From: Rhodanobacteraceae bacterium
GTDB lineage: Bacteria > Pseudomonadota > Gammaproteobacteria > Xanthomonadales > Rhodanobacteraceae
Length of the DNA stretch: 64,000 nucleotides
Direction: 5' to 3'
NCBI GenBank assembly: GCA_009996615.1
Contig: JAACZU010000004.1
Coordinates: 175,529 to 239,528 of the forward strand
Part shown: positions 16,044-25,294 of the stretch, in pieces
Numbering within the stretch: position 1 is the stretch's first letter
Layout: the number at the start of each line of letters is the position of its first letter
Made by a program: the position numbers and the translations under genes
Notes under the pieces: generated by a model
The model's input: only the letters and a program-made list of their open reading frames with translations
What the model was told of the DNA's origin: nothing
Database searches by the model: none

Positions 16044-19000
16044 ATGCGATCGTCCATGCTCGCGAGAATCAGAAGGCGGCCATCCATGGCCGCACTTCTC
16101 AACAAAAAACCGAGCCCCGCGCTTGGCTTCGCCCTGCCGCGCCTGCTGGCCTGGCTCGGCCTGACGCTGGCCGCGCTCGTGCTGCTCGTCGCCATCGCGC
16201 TGGCCTGGCTGCTCGGCACCGAATCCGGCGCGCGCTTCGCACTCGCGCGCGCGGCCGGCGCGACCGCCGGCAAGCTCACGGTCGACCGCGTCGGTGGCCG
16301 GCTCGGCGGCCCGCTGACGCTCGACGGCCTGCGCTGGCACGACGCGGGCGCCGGCGTCGACGCCCGCATCGGCCATCTGCGCGTCGACCTCGCGCCGCTC
16401 GCGCTGCTCGGCCGGCGCGTGCGCGTGACCGGCCTCGACCTCGCCGGGATAAACGTCGCGCTGACCACGGTGCCGCCGCAGTCGGCGCAACCGTCGGCGC
16501 CGTTCTCGCTCGCCGCGCCGATCGACCTCGTGCTCGACCGCCTCGCGCTGGACGGCGCCACGCTCACGCAGGACGGCCAGCCGCTGTTCGCGCTCGACCA
16601 CCTCGACCTTGCCGGCGCCTGGACGCGCGACGGCGCGGTCGTGAAGCGCCTTGCGCTGCGCGCGCCGGACGGGCAGCTCGACCTCAACGGCACGATCTCG
16701 GCGCTGGCCGGCTACCCCGGCGACGGCGCGACGACGTTCCGCTGGAAAGTCGCCGACATCGACTACGCCGGCACGCTGAAGGCGCACGGCGATGGCCGCC
16801 AGGCGCGGCTCGAGCTCGCGCTGAGCGCGCCGACCGCGGCCACGCTGCAGGCGACGCTGACGCAGACCGCCGAGTTCCCGTGGACGGCAGCGCTCGACGT
16901 GCCGCTCTTCGATCCGAAGCGGATCCGCAAGGACGCCGGCGTGGACGCGCTCGCGCTCGCGCTGACCGGCAGCGGCGACAAGGCGCACGGCGCGCTCGGC
17001 GCCGACCTCGAGCTGAACGGCCACCGCGTGCGGCTCGAGCCGCTGCGTTACGCGCTGGCCGGGCAGACGCTGTCGATCGAGGCGCTGACGCTGAAGAGTC
17101 CCGAAGCGGCCGGCGCGCTGAACGCGCACGGCCACGTGCAGCTCGACGCGCAGCCGCCGAGCGCGACGCTCGCGCTGGACTGGAACGGCGTCGAACTGCC
17201 GGCCGACCTCGTCGGCCAGGCGCTCGTCACGCACGGCCAGCTCGACCTGTCCGGCAGCGCCGAGGCGTACCGCGCGCACGGCGCGCTCTCGCTCGGTCCG
17301 CCCGGCCAGCTCGCCGACCTCGCGCTCGACCTCGACGGCACGCCGCGGGCGATCACGCTCAAGCACTTCACGCTGAAGCAGGCCGGCGGCGGCCTCGACA
17401 CGCACGGCACGGTGACGCTGCAACCGGCGCTCGGCTGGCAGCTGAGCGCGCAGGCGACGCGGCTCGACCCCGGCGCGTTCGTCGCCAGCTGGCCCGGCGC
17501 GCTCGACTTCGACCTCGCCAGCGACGGCTCGCTGACCGACCGCGGTCCGGAAGCGACGCTCAAGCTCGACCGCCTCGGCGGCAGCCTGCGCCAGCGCCCG
17601 CTGTCCGGCCGCGCGGACCTGACGCTCAAGCCCGGCTACGTCGTCGACGGCACGCTCACGCTCGCCTCCGGCAAGAGCCGCATCGACGTGACCGGCCGCG
17701 GCGGCGGCGAGCGCACCGACGCGACGCTCAAGCTCGCGCTCGCCTCGCTTGCCGACTGGCTGCCCGAGGCCGCCGGCCGCCTCGACGGCGAGTTCCGCGT
17801 GCAGGGCCGCTGGCCGCAACTCGCCGTCGCCGGCAGCGCGCACGGCAGCGCGCTCGCCGCCGGCGGCACGCACATCGACGCGCTCGACCTCGTGGCGAAT
17901 GTCAGCGACCTGCAGGCGCCGCAGGGCACGCTGAGCCTGAAGGCGCGCACGCTGGCCGGCGCCGGCCTCGCCTTCGACGCACTCGAGATCGAAGGCAGCG
18001 GCACGCAGCAGGCGCACCAGCTCACGCTCGATGCGCGCGGCACACCGCTCGGCGCGAAGCTCGCGCTGGCCGGCAGCGCCGGCGCCGACGGCCGCTGGAG
18101 CGGCACGCTGAAGGCGCTCGACCTCGCCGTCAAGGACGCGCCGCCGCTCGCGCTCGAACAACCCGTGGCGCTGGCCTGGGACGGCAAGCGGTTCAACGCC
18201 AACGAGCTGTGCCTCGCCGGCGGCGGGCCGACGCTGTGCCTGGCCGGCAGCGGCGGCACCGACGGCAGCGCCAGCGCGCGCTATCGCATCGAGCAACTGC
18301 CGCTCGCGCTGCTGGTGCGCCTGGCCGCGCCCGATGCGCCGCTGAAGGTCGTCGGCACGCTCGGCGGCAGCGGCACGTTCACGCGCGCCGCGAACGGCGC
18401 GCTGGACGGCCAGGCGACGCTCGCCTCCGCGCAGGGCAGCATCGGCTACCCGGACAACGCCGAGCAGCCGCTGCTGGCCTGGACCGGCCTCGCGCTCGAC
18501 GCGCAGCTGTCGCCGCAGGCGACGCACGCGAGCGTGCGCGCCGCGCTCGACCACGACGGCAGGCTCGACGGCACGCTCACGCTGGGCGGCACGCCCGGCT
18601 CGGCGCAGGCGCTGTCCGGCCGCGTCGAGCTCGCGCTGAACAGCCTCGCCTTCGTCGAGCTGCTGACGCCGGAAGTCGCCAACACGAAGGGCCGCCTCGT
18701 CGCCGACTACACGCTCGGCGGCACCACCGCCGCGCCCGCGCTGAGCGGCGCGCTGACGCTGAAGGAGTTCGCCACCGAAGTGCCGGCGGCCGGCCTGAAG
18801 CTGCACGACGGCGACATCAACCTGCGTGCGCTCGACGCCGGACACTTCGCACTCGACGGCACGCTCAAGTCCGGCGACGGCACGCTGGCCCTGTCCGGCA
18901 GCGGCGGCGTTGGCGCGGACGCGCCGTTCAAGGCGAGCGTCAAGGGCGACAACTTCCTCGCCGCCGACATCCCGGCCGCGCGCGTGCTGATCTCACCCGA

Positions 19001-19892
19001 CCTCACGCTCGAGCGCGGCGAGGAGAACCTGCGCATCGGCGGCAGCCTGACCATCCCGAAGGCCAACCTCGACCTCGCCAAGCTGCCCGGCGGCGGCGCC
19101 AGCACGCACTCGCCCGACGTCGTCGTCACCGACGCCGAGCAGCCCGCGCCGGGCAAGCCGCTGCCGGTCGTGGTCGCGGTGCTGGTCAAGCTCGGCGACG
19201 AGGTCAAGCTGGCCGGCTTCGGCCTCGACGGCGGCATCGGCGGCCAGCTGCAGATCGACCAGCGCCTCGGCCGCACCGCCACCGGCACCGGCACGCTGAA
19301 CGTGACCGGCACCTACAAGGCCTACGGCCAGGACCTCAGCATCGAGAGCGGTCGCCTGCTGTTCGCCGGCAGCGAACTCGACAACCCCGGCCTCGACGTG
19401 CGCGCGGTGCGCAAGATCCCCGGCGCGCCGGGCGGCCAGGGCGAAGCCGGCGTGACCGCCGGCCTGCAGGTGCGCGGCACCGCGCTCGTGCCGGTGTTGA
19501 CGGTGTTCTCGCAACCGTCGATGGAGCAGTCCGAGGCGCTGTCCTACCTGATCACCGGCAAGCCGCTGTCGAGCCTGAAGAGCGGCGAAGGCGACATGCT
19601 CGGCAGCGCCGCGCGCGCGCTCGGCAGCGCCACCGGCAACCTGCTCGCCAAGGACATCGGCGCGCGCATGGGCGTGGAGGCCGGCGTGTCCGACAGCGCC
19701 GCGCTCGGCGGCGCCGCATTCACGGTCGGCAAGTACCTCTCGCCCAAGCTGTACCTCAGCTACGGCGTCGGCCTGTTCACGCCGGGCGAGGTCGTCACGC
19801 TGAAATACCTGTTCAACCCGCGCTGGAACTTCGAGGCGCAGAACGCGACCACCGGCAACCGCGCCGGCATCAACTACCGCTACGAGCGATGA
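16044..19892 (+). CDS. tamB: TamB, translocation and assembly module inner-membrane protein
   Basis: 1282 residues, typical for the family. A short cytoplasmic stretch precedes the signal-anchor helix LLAWLGLTLAALVLLVAIALAWLL (about 32-55). Long beta-rich AsmA-like repeats follow, and the C-terminal DUF490/TamB domain (about 940-1282) ends INYRYER, with SYLITGKPLSSLKSGEGDMLGSAARALG. TamB spans the periplasm as a hydrophobic groove and docks onto TamA. The start codon abuts the tamA stop and its end overlaps the methyltransferase start by 4 bp. Confidence 0.95.
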   Translation: MRSSMLARIRRRPSMAALLNKKPSPALGFALPRLLAWLGLTLAALVLLVAIALAWLLGTESGARFALARAAGATAGKLTVDRVGGRLGGPLTLDGLRWHDAGAGVDARIGHLRVDLAPLALLGRRVRVTGLDLAGINVALTTVPPQSAQPSAPFSLAAPIDLVLDRLALDGATLTQDGQPLFALDHLDLAGAWTRDGAVVKRLALRAPDGQLDLNGTISALAGYPGDGATTFRWKVADIDYAGTLKAHGDGRQARLELALSAPTAATLQATLTQTAEFPWTAALDVPLFDPKRIRKDAGVDALALALTGSGDKAHGALGADLELNGHRVRLEPLRYALAGQTLSIEALTLKSPEAAGALNAHGHVQLDAQPPSATLALDWNGVELPADLVGQALVTHGQLDLSGSAEAYRAHGALSLGPPGQLADLALDLDGTPRAITLKHFTLKQAGGGLDTHGTVTLQPALGWQLSAQATRLDPGAFVASWPGALDFDLASDGSLTDRGPEATLKLDRLGGSLRQRPLSGRADLTLKPGYVVDGTLTLASGKSRIDVTGRGGGERTDATLKLALASLADWLPEAAGRLDGEFRVQGRWPQLAVAGSAHGSALAAGGTHIDALDLVANVSDLQAPQGTLSLKARTLAGAGLAFDALEIEGSGTQQAHQLTLDARGTPLGAKLALAGSAGADGRWSGTLKALDLAVKDAPPLALEQPVALAWDGKRFNANELCLAGGGPTLCLAGSGGTDGSASARYRIEQLPLALLVRLAAPDAPLKVVGTLGGSGTFTRAANGALDGQATLASAQGSIGYPDNAEQPLLAWTGLALDAQLSPQATHASVRAALDHDGRLDGTLTLGGTPGSAQALSGRVELALNSLAFVELLTPEVANTKGRLVADYTLGGTTAAPALSGALTLKEFATEVPAAGLKLHDGDINLRALDAGHFALDGTLKSGDGTLALSGSGGVGADAPFKASVKGDNFLAADIPAARVLISPDLTLERGEENLRIGGSLTIPKANLDLAKLPGGGASTHSPDVVVTDAEQPAPGKPLPVVVAVLVKLGDEVKLAGFGLDGGIGGQLQIDQRLGRTATGTGTLNVTGTYKAYGQDLSIESGRLLFAGSELDNPGLDVRAVRKIPGAPGGQGEAGVTAGLQVRGTALVPVLTVFSQPSMEQSEALSYLITGKPLSSLKSGEGDMLGSAARALGSATGNLLAKDIGARMGVEAGVSDSAALGGAAFTVGKYLSPKLYLSYGVGLFTPGEVVTLKYLFNPRWNFEAQNATTGNRAGINYRYER

Positions 19893-20608
19893 CGGATTTT
19901 CCGGCGAGCACCGACGCGCAGACGCACGAGTCGCAGCTCGCACGCAGCTGGCGTGCCAACGCCGGCGCCTGGACCGACGCCGTGCGTGGCCAGCGCATCG
20001 CCAGCCGCCGCGCCGGCACCGACGCCGCGATCTTCGAAGCGGTCACGCAGACCGGCGCGCGGCGCGTGCTCGACCTCGGCTGCGGCGAGGGCTGGCTCGC
20101 GCGCGAATTGGCCGCGCGCGGCTGCGACGTGGTCGGCGTCGACGGCAGCGCGGAACTGATCGTGGCCGCGCGCGCGCTCGGCGGTGCGCGCTTCGAGGTC
20201 GCCACCTATGCGCAGCTCGCGTCCGGCGCGCTCGACCTTGGCCGCTTCGACGCCGTCGTGTGCAACTTCGCGCTGCTCGGCGAGGACCTGCGCGCGCCGC
20301 TCGACGCGGCGCGGAGCCTGCTGCGCTCCGGCGGCGCACTGCTCGTGCAGACCGTACACCCGTGGGCCGCGTGCGGCGAGATGGCGTACGCGGACGGCTG
20401 GCGCGTCGAGACGTTCACCGCATTCGGCGACGGCTTCCACGAACCGATGCCGTGGTATTTCCGCACCCTGGCCTCGTGGCTCGCCGCTATCCGCGCGGGC
20501 GGCTTCGAGATCAGGGACGTGATCGAACCGGTCGCGGCCGATTCGGGCAAGCCTCTGTCGCTGCTGCTTGCGGCAACGCTGCCGGCGAGGCACTCGACAC
20601 CAGCGTGA
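19889..20608 (+). CDS. Class I SAM-dependent methyltransferase
   Basis: 239 residues starting at an ATGA overlap with tamB. SAM-binding motif I is VLDLGCGEGWLARELAARG (about 55-73), followed by the acidic VVGVDGS, and motif IV is the FDAVVCNFALL region. These are typical of the small-molecule methyltransferase 11/25 groups. The substrate cannot be told from sequence. Overlap with tamB suggests co-transcription with the envelope genes, although the family is not an established Tam partner. Confidence 0.85.
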   Translation: MTDFPASTDAQTHESQLARSWRANAGAWTDAVRGQRIASRRAGTDAAIFEAVTQTGARRVLDLGCGEGWLARELAARGCDVVGVDGSAELIVAARALGGARFEVATYAQLASGALDLGRFDAVVCNFALLGEDLRAPLDAARSLLRSGGALLVQTVHPWAACGEMAYADGWRVETFTAFGDGFHEPMPWYFRTLASWLAAIRAGGFEIRDVIEPVAADSGKPLSLLLAATLPARHSTPA

Positions 20609-20643
20609 ACTCGGCGGCACCATCCCGGTCACACGCAGGACCG

Positions 20644-21003
20644 ATGGCCATGCCGTACGACCGCCCCCTGACCGAGACCGAGCGAGCGCAGGGCCGCACG
20701 CTGGAGGCAGACCTGTGCCTGCACATCTTCACCGCGTCCGCCGCGCTGGTCGGCGTCTGCCTGACCGTGATCGGCCTGATCCGCGTGGTGATCGCGACGA
20801 CCAAGGTCGGCACCGTCGCCGACGACCTACTCGCCGGCGACGCGACGCTGTTCATGGTGGCCTGCCTGCTCGCCTACTGGGCGCTGCGCGCGCGCAACGT
20901 GCGCCGCATGCACCGCCTCGAGCGCATCGCCGACGCGATCTTCCTGGTCGGCCTGATGCTGATGACGGTCACCTGCAGCGTGGTGACCTGGGCGATCCTG
21001 TGA
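20644..21003 (+). CDS. Small membrane protein, three predicted helices
   Basis: 119 residues from ATG 20644 (AGGA 5 nt upstream; ATG at 20650 is also possible). Helices are predicted at about 31-52 (ASAALVGVCLTVIGLIRVVI), 66-82 (ATLFMVACLLAYWALRA) and 98-117 (IFLVGLMLMTVTCSVVTWAI). A basic loop RARNVRRMHRLER suggests inside orientation of that loop. I do not recognise the family. It follows the methyltransferase by 35 bp on the same strand and is followed by a hairpin at 21007. Confidence 0.7.
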   Translation: MAMPYDRPLTETERAQGRTLEADLCLHIFTASAALVGVCLTVIGLIRVVIATTKVGTVADDLLAGDATLFMVACLLAYWALRARNVRRMHRLERIADAIFLVGLMLMTVTCSVVTWAIL

Positions 21004-21006
21004 GCC

Positions 21007-21034
21007 TGCGGGCGGCCGCTCACGGCTGCCCGCA
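21007..21034. terminator. Hairpin between convergent genes (possible bidirectional terminator)
   Basis: TGCGGGC (21007-21013) pairs with GCCCGCA (21028-21034), with additional GCCG/CGGC pairing inside. It lies 4 nt after the stop of the small membrane protein and about 110 nt beyond the stop of the convergent kelch gene. No T run is present. Nothing else is seen in 21035-21144. Confidence 0.35.
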
Positions 21035-21144
21035 CCACGGAATCATCACGCTCCATGTGCGTGCGGCACTGCTCCCTTGCGTGAGCTTGGCGAGCGTCGC
21101 GCCGGCAGCCGCAAGGTTCCACGCCGTGCCGGCGCCTGCCGTGC

Positions 21145-23874
21145 CTACGCGTCCATTGCAGTCGGCGTGAACTGCCGGTCGAAGCCGTCGAAGAACACGC
21201 CGACCGCATTGCGGCGGGTCGCCGTGTTGTTGGTCGGATCGAGGTCCGGCACGCCCTCGGGCGCGCTCACCGACACGGTCTGCTCGACCGTCGCTTCCGG
21301 ATCGGCAACGACGGTCGCGATCAGACGGTAGGTCAGGCTCGCGCCGGCGGGGATCGTCACCGTGTCGTCGATGTCGCCGATTCCGGCCGGCATACATGCC
21401 GCACCGGCGGTGGCGCTGCACGACCACGCCGCGTCGACGAGATTCGACGGCAACAGATCCCTGACCTTCGCGCCCACCGCATCGTTCGGCCCCGCGTTGT
21501 GCACGAGGATCGTGTACTCGACCGGCGAGCCGCCGGCGACGAACTCGCTGTCGTTGCCGATGCTGATCGAAAGATCCACGCCGGCCGCGACGCTGATCGT
21601 GAAGGTCTGCTCGTCCGAAGTGTCGTGGCCGCCGTTGGCGGTACCGCCGTCGTCCTGCAGCCTGACGCCGAACGTCGCACTGCCGGCGCGGCCGCTCAAC
21701 GTGTAGCTCAGCGTGCCGTCGAGCGCGAGCGCGACGTTCGAGACGATGCCGTTCGGATCGCCGAGCGGCCGCAGGTGCCAGGCCAGCACGTGCTGGTCCG
21801 CCTCGTTCGGCGCGCCGAAATCGGTGACCGTCGCGAAGCCCGCCTGCGTCCGCGCGCCGCTGGCACCGGCCGGCCACTTCGGCAGCGGCTCCAGCGCGAA
21901 ATGGGGCGCTTGGTTGACGAAGCTCACCGTGATCGTCGCGGTCGCGCTGATCGTTTCGAAGCCGTCGCTGACCGTGTAATCGAACGTGGCAGTGCCGTGC
22001 GCATACGGCGGCGGCGTGTAGGCGAAGCCGCCGTCGGCCTGCAACACGACCGTACCGCCGATGCCGGAGGCGGTGAGCGTGCCGGCATTCGCGACCGTCA
22101 GCGCATCGCCGTCGGGATCGCTCGCATGCGCGAGCACGCCCAGCGTCGCCGGCACGGACAGCGCGCTGTCCTCGCTCGTCGCGTAGCTCGCGGCGCCGGC
22201 GACCGGCAGCCGGTTCACGTGGTGCTCGACCTGCGCCGAGCTGTCGATGAAATTGCCGTCGCCGACATAGTGCGCCGTCAGTGTGCGCGGGCCGCGCGTC
22301 GCCAACACGAGTGCGCACTGCGTGGCACCGTCCGCGATCGTGCAGCTGTCGACGCCATCGCCGACCGTGATCGGGCCGCTCGGCGTTCCTGCCCCCGGGC
22401 TGACCACGGCCAGCGCCGCCGCGACCGTGACCGGCTGCGCCGGCGTCGTACGCTCCGGCGCATGGCCGACGATCGCGAGCGTCGTCGCGGCACGATTGAC
22501 CGCGTGGTGCGCGGTCGCGCTGCTTGGCGCAAACGCGCCGCTGTCGGGCGTGTAGGTCGCGGTCAGCACGAACCCGCCGGCCTCGGTCGACGGCAGCGAG
22601 CAGGAACCGGTGCCGTTGGTCAGGACGACCGGGCCGCAGCTCGAGCCTTGGCCGTCGTCGACCATTGCTTGGCCCGTTGGGGCCCCAGTCGGACTCGTCA
22701 CCTTGAATCCGACCATGTAACCCTGTCCTACGACTGTCGCATTCGGCGTCACGAACTCAATCGACGCTTGGGTTGCAGGCGCATAAAGCTCCACCGAGGA
22801 GACATAACCATTGCGGGCAGTGCCGCCAATCATCAAAACCCGATCGCCGCCGAGCAACGTCGCCGAATGCGCATAGCGTCCCTGGTTCAGGGTGCCGGCC
22901 TGCATCCATGCATTGCGGGCAGGGTCGTACAGTTCCGCGCTGTTCAAATCGACGCCAAACGCGCCACCCACGATCAGAACCTTTCCGGATGAAAGCAGGG
23001 TTGCGGTGTGCTGGATGCGAGGCGTGCTCAACCGCGGCGCGGTGAGCCAGGCACCAACGAACGGATCGTAAATCTCGACGCTGTCAACGTAGCCACCCGC
23101 GTTGCCCCCGCCAGTGACCAGCACTCGACCGGATGGCAGCAGCGTATCCGTATGGCCGTTGCGCGGCGTCTCGAGCGATGCCGTCGGACGAAACGTATCA
23201 GCCACGGGATCGTAGATCTCCGCGCTGTTCAAATAGACCGCATCCTTGCCTCCAACGACAAGTACCGACCCAGACGGCAGTAGGGTCGCGCTATGCCACA
23301 TCCGCGCAGTACTCATTACCGCCGTCGGCATCCAGATGTTGATGGTCGGATCGTACCGCTCGCAACTGGCCAGATAGCCAAGACCGCTGTCTCCCCCGCA
23401 CGCCAGAACCCGACCATCGGCAAGCAGCGTTGCCGTATGCGATGCGCGCGGCTTGCTCATCGAGCGCATCAAGCTCCAGGTATCGGTTACCGGATCGTAG
23501 AGCTCGGTAGTCGCGACTATTCCGTTGGCGGTGCGCCCGCCCGTGACGAGCACCTTGCCTGATCGGAGCACGACCGCGCTCTGGCCATAGCGCGCAGGAC
23601 TGAGCGGTGCGCCTGCAAGCCAGGTGTTCGTCGTCGGGTCGTACAGTTCGGTGGCACTGAGGTAGCCGCTGCTCGAATTCCAGCCCCCGGCCACAAGCAC
23701 GCGTCCATCCGCCAGTGGTGTTGCCGTGTGATTGCTACGCGGGGTCGCGAGCGACGGCATCGGGAGAAAACCAACCGCCCGCAAACATGGCGAGTAGGCA
23801 CCAGCCACCACCGCGCACAAAGAAAAAAACAAAAAGTGGAACACGCGCGCAAACTTCGCGACTGACCATTTCAT
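21145..23874 (-). CDS. Secreted kelch-repeat / Ig-like protein with DGF tail
   Basis: 909 residues. The start at 23874 is chosen because MKWSVAKFARVFHFLFFSLCAV... gives a signal peptide; the longer frame to 24060 adds an unlikely Arg/Cys-rich extension. Residues about 40-365 hold seven kelch repeats (HTATLLxSGxVLVxGG...SAEIYDP). Then come two Ig-like repeats (Big_3_5 type, ending HHAVNR and HHVNR), a cadherin-like module (DEDSALSVPATLGVLAHASDPDGDALTV region), and a DUF11-type domain (VDLSISIGNDSEFVAGGSPVEYTILVHNAGPNDAV). The tail is VFFDGFDRQFTPTAMDA. The kelch half (22690-23874) is visibly less GC-rich than the C-terminal half, suggesting a composite origin. No catalytic site is seen. Confidence 0.85.
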   Translation of the reverse strand: MKWSVAKFARVFHFLFFSLCAVVAGAYSPCLRAVGFLPMPSLATPRSNHTATPLADGRVLVAGGWNSSSGYLSATELYDPTTNTWLAGAPLSPARYGQSAVVLRSGKVLVTGGRTANGIVATTELYDPVTDTWSLMRSMSKPRASHTATLLADGRVLACGGDSGLGYLASCERYDPTINIWMPTAVMSTARMWHSATLLPSGSVLVVGGKDAVYLNSAEIYDPVADTFRPTASLETPRNGHTDTLLPSGRVLVTGGGNAGGYVDSVEIYDPFVGAWLTAPRLSTPRIQHTATLLSSGKVLIVGGAFGVDLNSAELYDPARNAWMQAGTLNQGRYAHSATLLGGDRVLMIGGTARNGYVSSVELYAPATQASIEFVTPNATVVGQGYMVGFKVTSPTGAPTGQAMVDDGQGSSCGPVVLTNGTGSCSLPSTEAGGFVLTATYTPDSGAFAPSSATAHHAVNRAATTLAIVGHAPERTTPAQPVTVAAALAVVSPGAGTPSGPITVGDGVDSCTIADGATQCALVLATRGPRTLTAHYVGDGNFIDSSAQVEHHVNRLPVAGAASYATSEDSALSVPATLGVLAHASDPDGDALTVANAGTLTASGIGGTVVLQADGGFAYTPPPYAHGTATFDYTVSDGFETISATATITVSFVNQAPHFALEPLPKWPAGASGARTQAGFATVTDFGAPNEADQHVLAWHLRPLGDPNGIVSNVALALDGTLSYTLSGRAGSATFGVRLQDDGGTANGGHDTSDEQTFTISVAAGVDLSISIGNDSEFVAGGSPVEYTILVHNAGPNDAVGAKVRDLLPSNLVDAAWSCSATAGAACMPAGIGDIDDTVTIPAGASLTYRLIATVVADPEATVEQTVSVSAPEGVPDLDPTNNTATRRNAVGVFFDGFDRQFTPTAMDA

Positions 23875-24037
23875 CTTTACAGAATCCCCAAGTCCGCCCC
23901 GTCGCGATTGAAGCACGAAACACACCCAGCGCAAGCGCGAGGACGTGGGAGGCCCATGGAAATCACGGCCAGAGCTCTCGGCGCCACTCCCGCAACAACA
24001 GGGTGAATCGGATGCGCAATCGCGCAGGCGAAAATCC

Positions 24038-25294
24038 CTACTGCCGCCCGGCCGCCGCATCGGCCAGCGCCTGGCGCAGCGGCGCGACCGCGTTCGCGAC
24101 GGCGAGGCCGGCGCCGCGCAGCGCCGCGAGCGGCTGGAATGCGCTGCCGAACGCGCGCTCGATGAGATCGAAACTGCGCGCGGCGAGCGTGCTCTCGCTG
24201 CGCCGTTCGCGTTCGTAGCGGCGCAGCACGTGCGCGGCGCCGAGGTCGCTGCCGCGCGCGCGCGCGTCGCGCAGCACGCGGCGCAGGGTGGTGACGTCGC
24301 GCAGGCCGATGTTCATGCCCTGTCCGGCGAGCGGGTGCACGACGTGGGCGGCGTCGCCGGCGAGCAGGCAGCGGCCGGCGAGGAAGCGCTCGGCCAGGCG
24401 CAGGCGCAGCGGGAACGCGGTGCGCGGCGTGGTCGTGGTGATCGCGCCAAGTCGGAAGTCGAACGCACAGCCGAGCTCGGCGCGGAACGCCGCCTCGTCG
24501 AGCGCGAGGATGCGTGAGGCTTCGGCGTCCGGCAGCGACCAGACGACCGAACAGCGGCCGTCGCCGAGCGGCAGGAACGCGAGCGGGCCGCCGGGCTGGA
24601 AGCGCTGCCAGGCGGTGCCTTCATGCGGGCGCTCGGTGCGCACGTGCGCGACCACCGCGCGCTGGCCGTAGTCGCGGCCGTCGAAGCCGATGCCGAGCTG
24701 CTTGCGCACGGCCGACTCGGCGCCTTCGGCGGCGACCAGCAGCTTCGCGCGCAGGCGCGTGCCGTCGGCGAGCGTGGCGGTGACCGCATCGGCGCCGTTG
24801 TCGAGTTCGACGATTTCGGCCGGGCAATACAGGCGCACGCGGCCGGCGGCGTCGTCCGCCAGCCGGCTGCCGCGGCTGCGGGTCCTTGGCTCCGGCAGCG
24901 TCGGTGCCGAGTCCGAAAAGGCCTGCAGCGCCTGCCACAAGCCGTGCTGGATCAGCTTGTTCTCGACGATCCAGCCGAGCGTGGCCTCGCCGCGGTCGGC
25001 CGCGTCGAAATGCAGTTCGCCGGGGGCGAGCGCGTCCCATACGCGCATGTGCCGGTACGGACCGGTGCGCGCGGCGATCGTCGGCCACACGCCGAGGTCG
25101 GCGAGCAGCTCGCGTGCGTCGGGCGCGAGCGCGACCACGCGCAAATCGATCTCGTCCTCGACGTGCCACGGTTTCGGCTCGCGTGTCTCGACCACGGCGA
25201 CGTCGAAGCCGTCGCGCGCCAGTGCCAGCGCCAGCGCGCCGCCGGCGGCGCCGGCGCCGACGATGATCGCGTCGAGTTCGTTGCGGCGGCTCAT
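24038..25294 (-). CDS. UbiH/UbiF/VisC-family FAD-dependent hydroxylase (ubiquinone pathway)
   Basis: 418 residues from ATG 25294. FAD-binding motif GAGAAGGALALALARDG is at the N-terminus. The second FAD motif CLLAGDAAHVVHPLAGQGMNIGLRDV is the pattern of the UbiI/UbiF/UbiM branch rather than UbiH. It should be an aromatic-ring hydroxylase of ubiquinone synthesis; which ring position cannot be told here. The start overlaps the stop of the upstream ubiH gene by 4 bp, so the two form an operon read from 26502. Confidence 0.88.
   Translation of the reverse strand: MSRRNELDAIIVGAGAAGGALALALARDGFDVAVVETREPKPWHVEDEIDLRVVALAPDARELLADLGVWPTIAARTGPYRHMRVWDALAPGELHFDAADRGEATLGWIVENKLIQHGLWQALQAFSDSAPTLPEPRTRSRGSRLADDAAGRVRLYCPAEIVELDNGADAVTATLADGTRLRAKLLVAAEGAESAVRKQLGIGFDGRDYGQRAVVAHVRTERPHEGTAWQRFQPGGPLAFLPLGDGRCSVVWSLPDAEASRILALDEAAFRAELGCAFDFRLGAITTTTPRTAFPLRLRLAERFLAGRCLLAGDAAHVVHPLAGQGMNIGLRDVTTLRRVLRDARARGSDLGAAHVLRRYERERRSESTLAARSFDLIERAFGSAFQPLAALRGAGLAVANAVAPLRQALADAAAGRQ

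Noticed and set aside
13893-18845. 1650-codon minus-strand frame antisense to tamA-tamB
   Set aside because: Low-complexity Arg/Ala/Glu composition from GC-rich codons read backwards; the plus strand is clearly TamA and TamB.
15554-19888. 5' part of the long plus-strand frame ending in the methyltransferase
   Set aside because: Only the last 239 codons (from 19889) encode a real protein; the earlier part is an off-frame reading of tamA-tamB.
21020-22318. 432-codon minus-strand frame overlapping the kelch/Ig gene
   Set aside because: Arg-rich off-frame reading; the Ig/DUF11 frame is intact to its stop at 21145.
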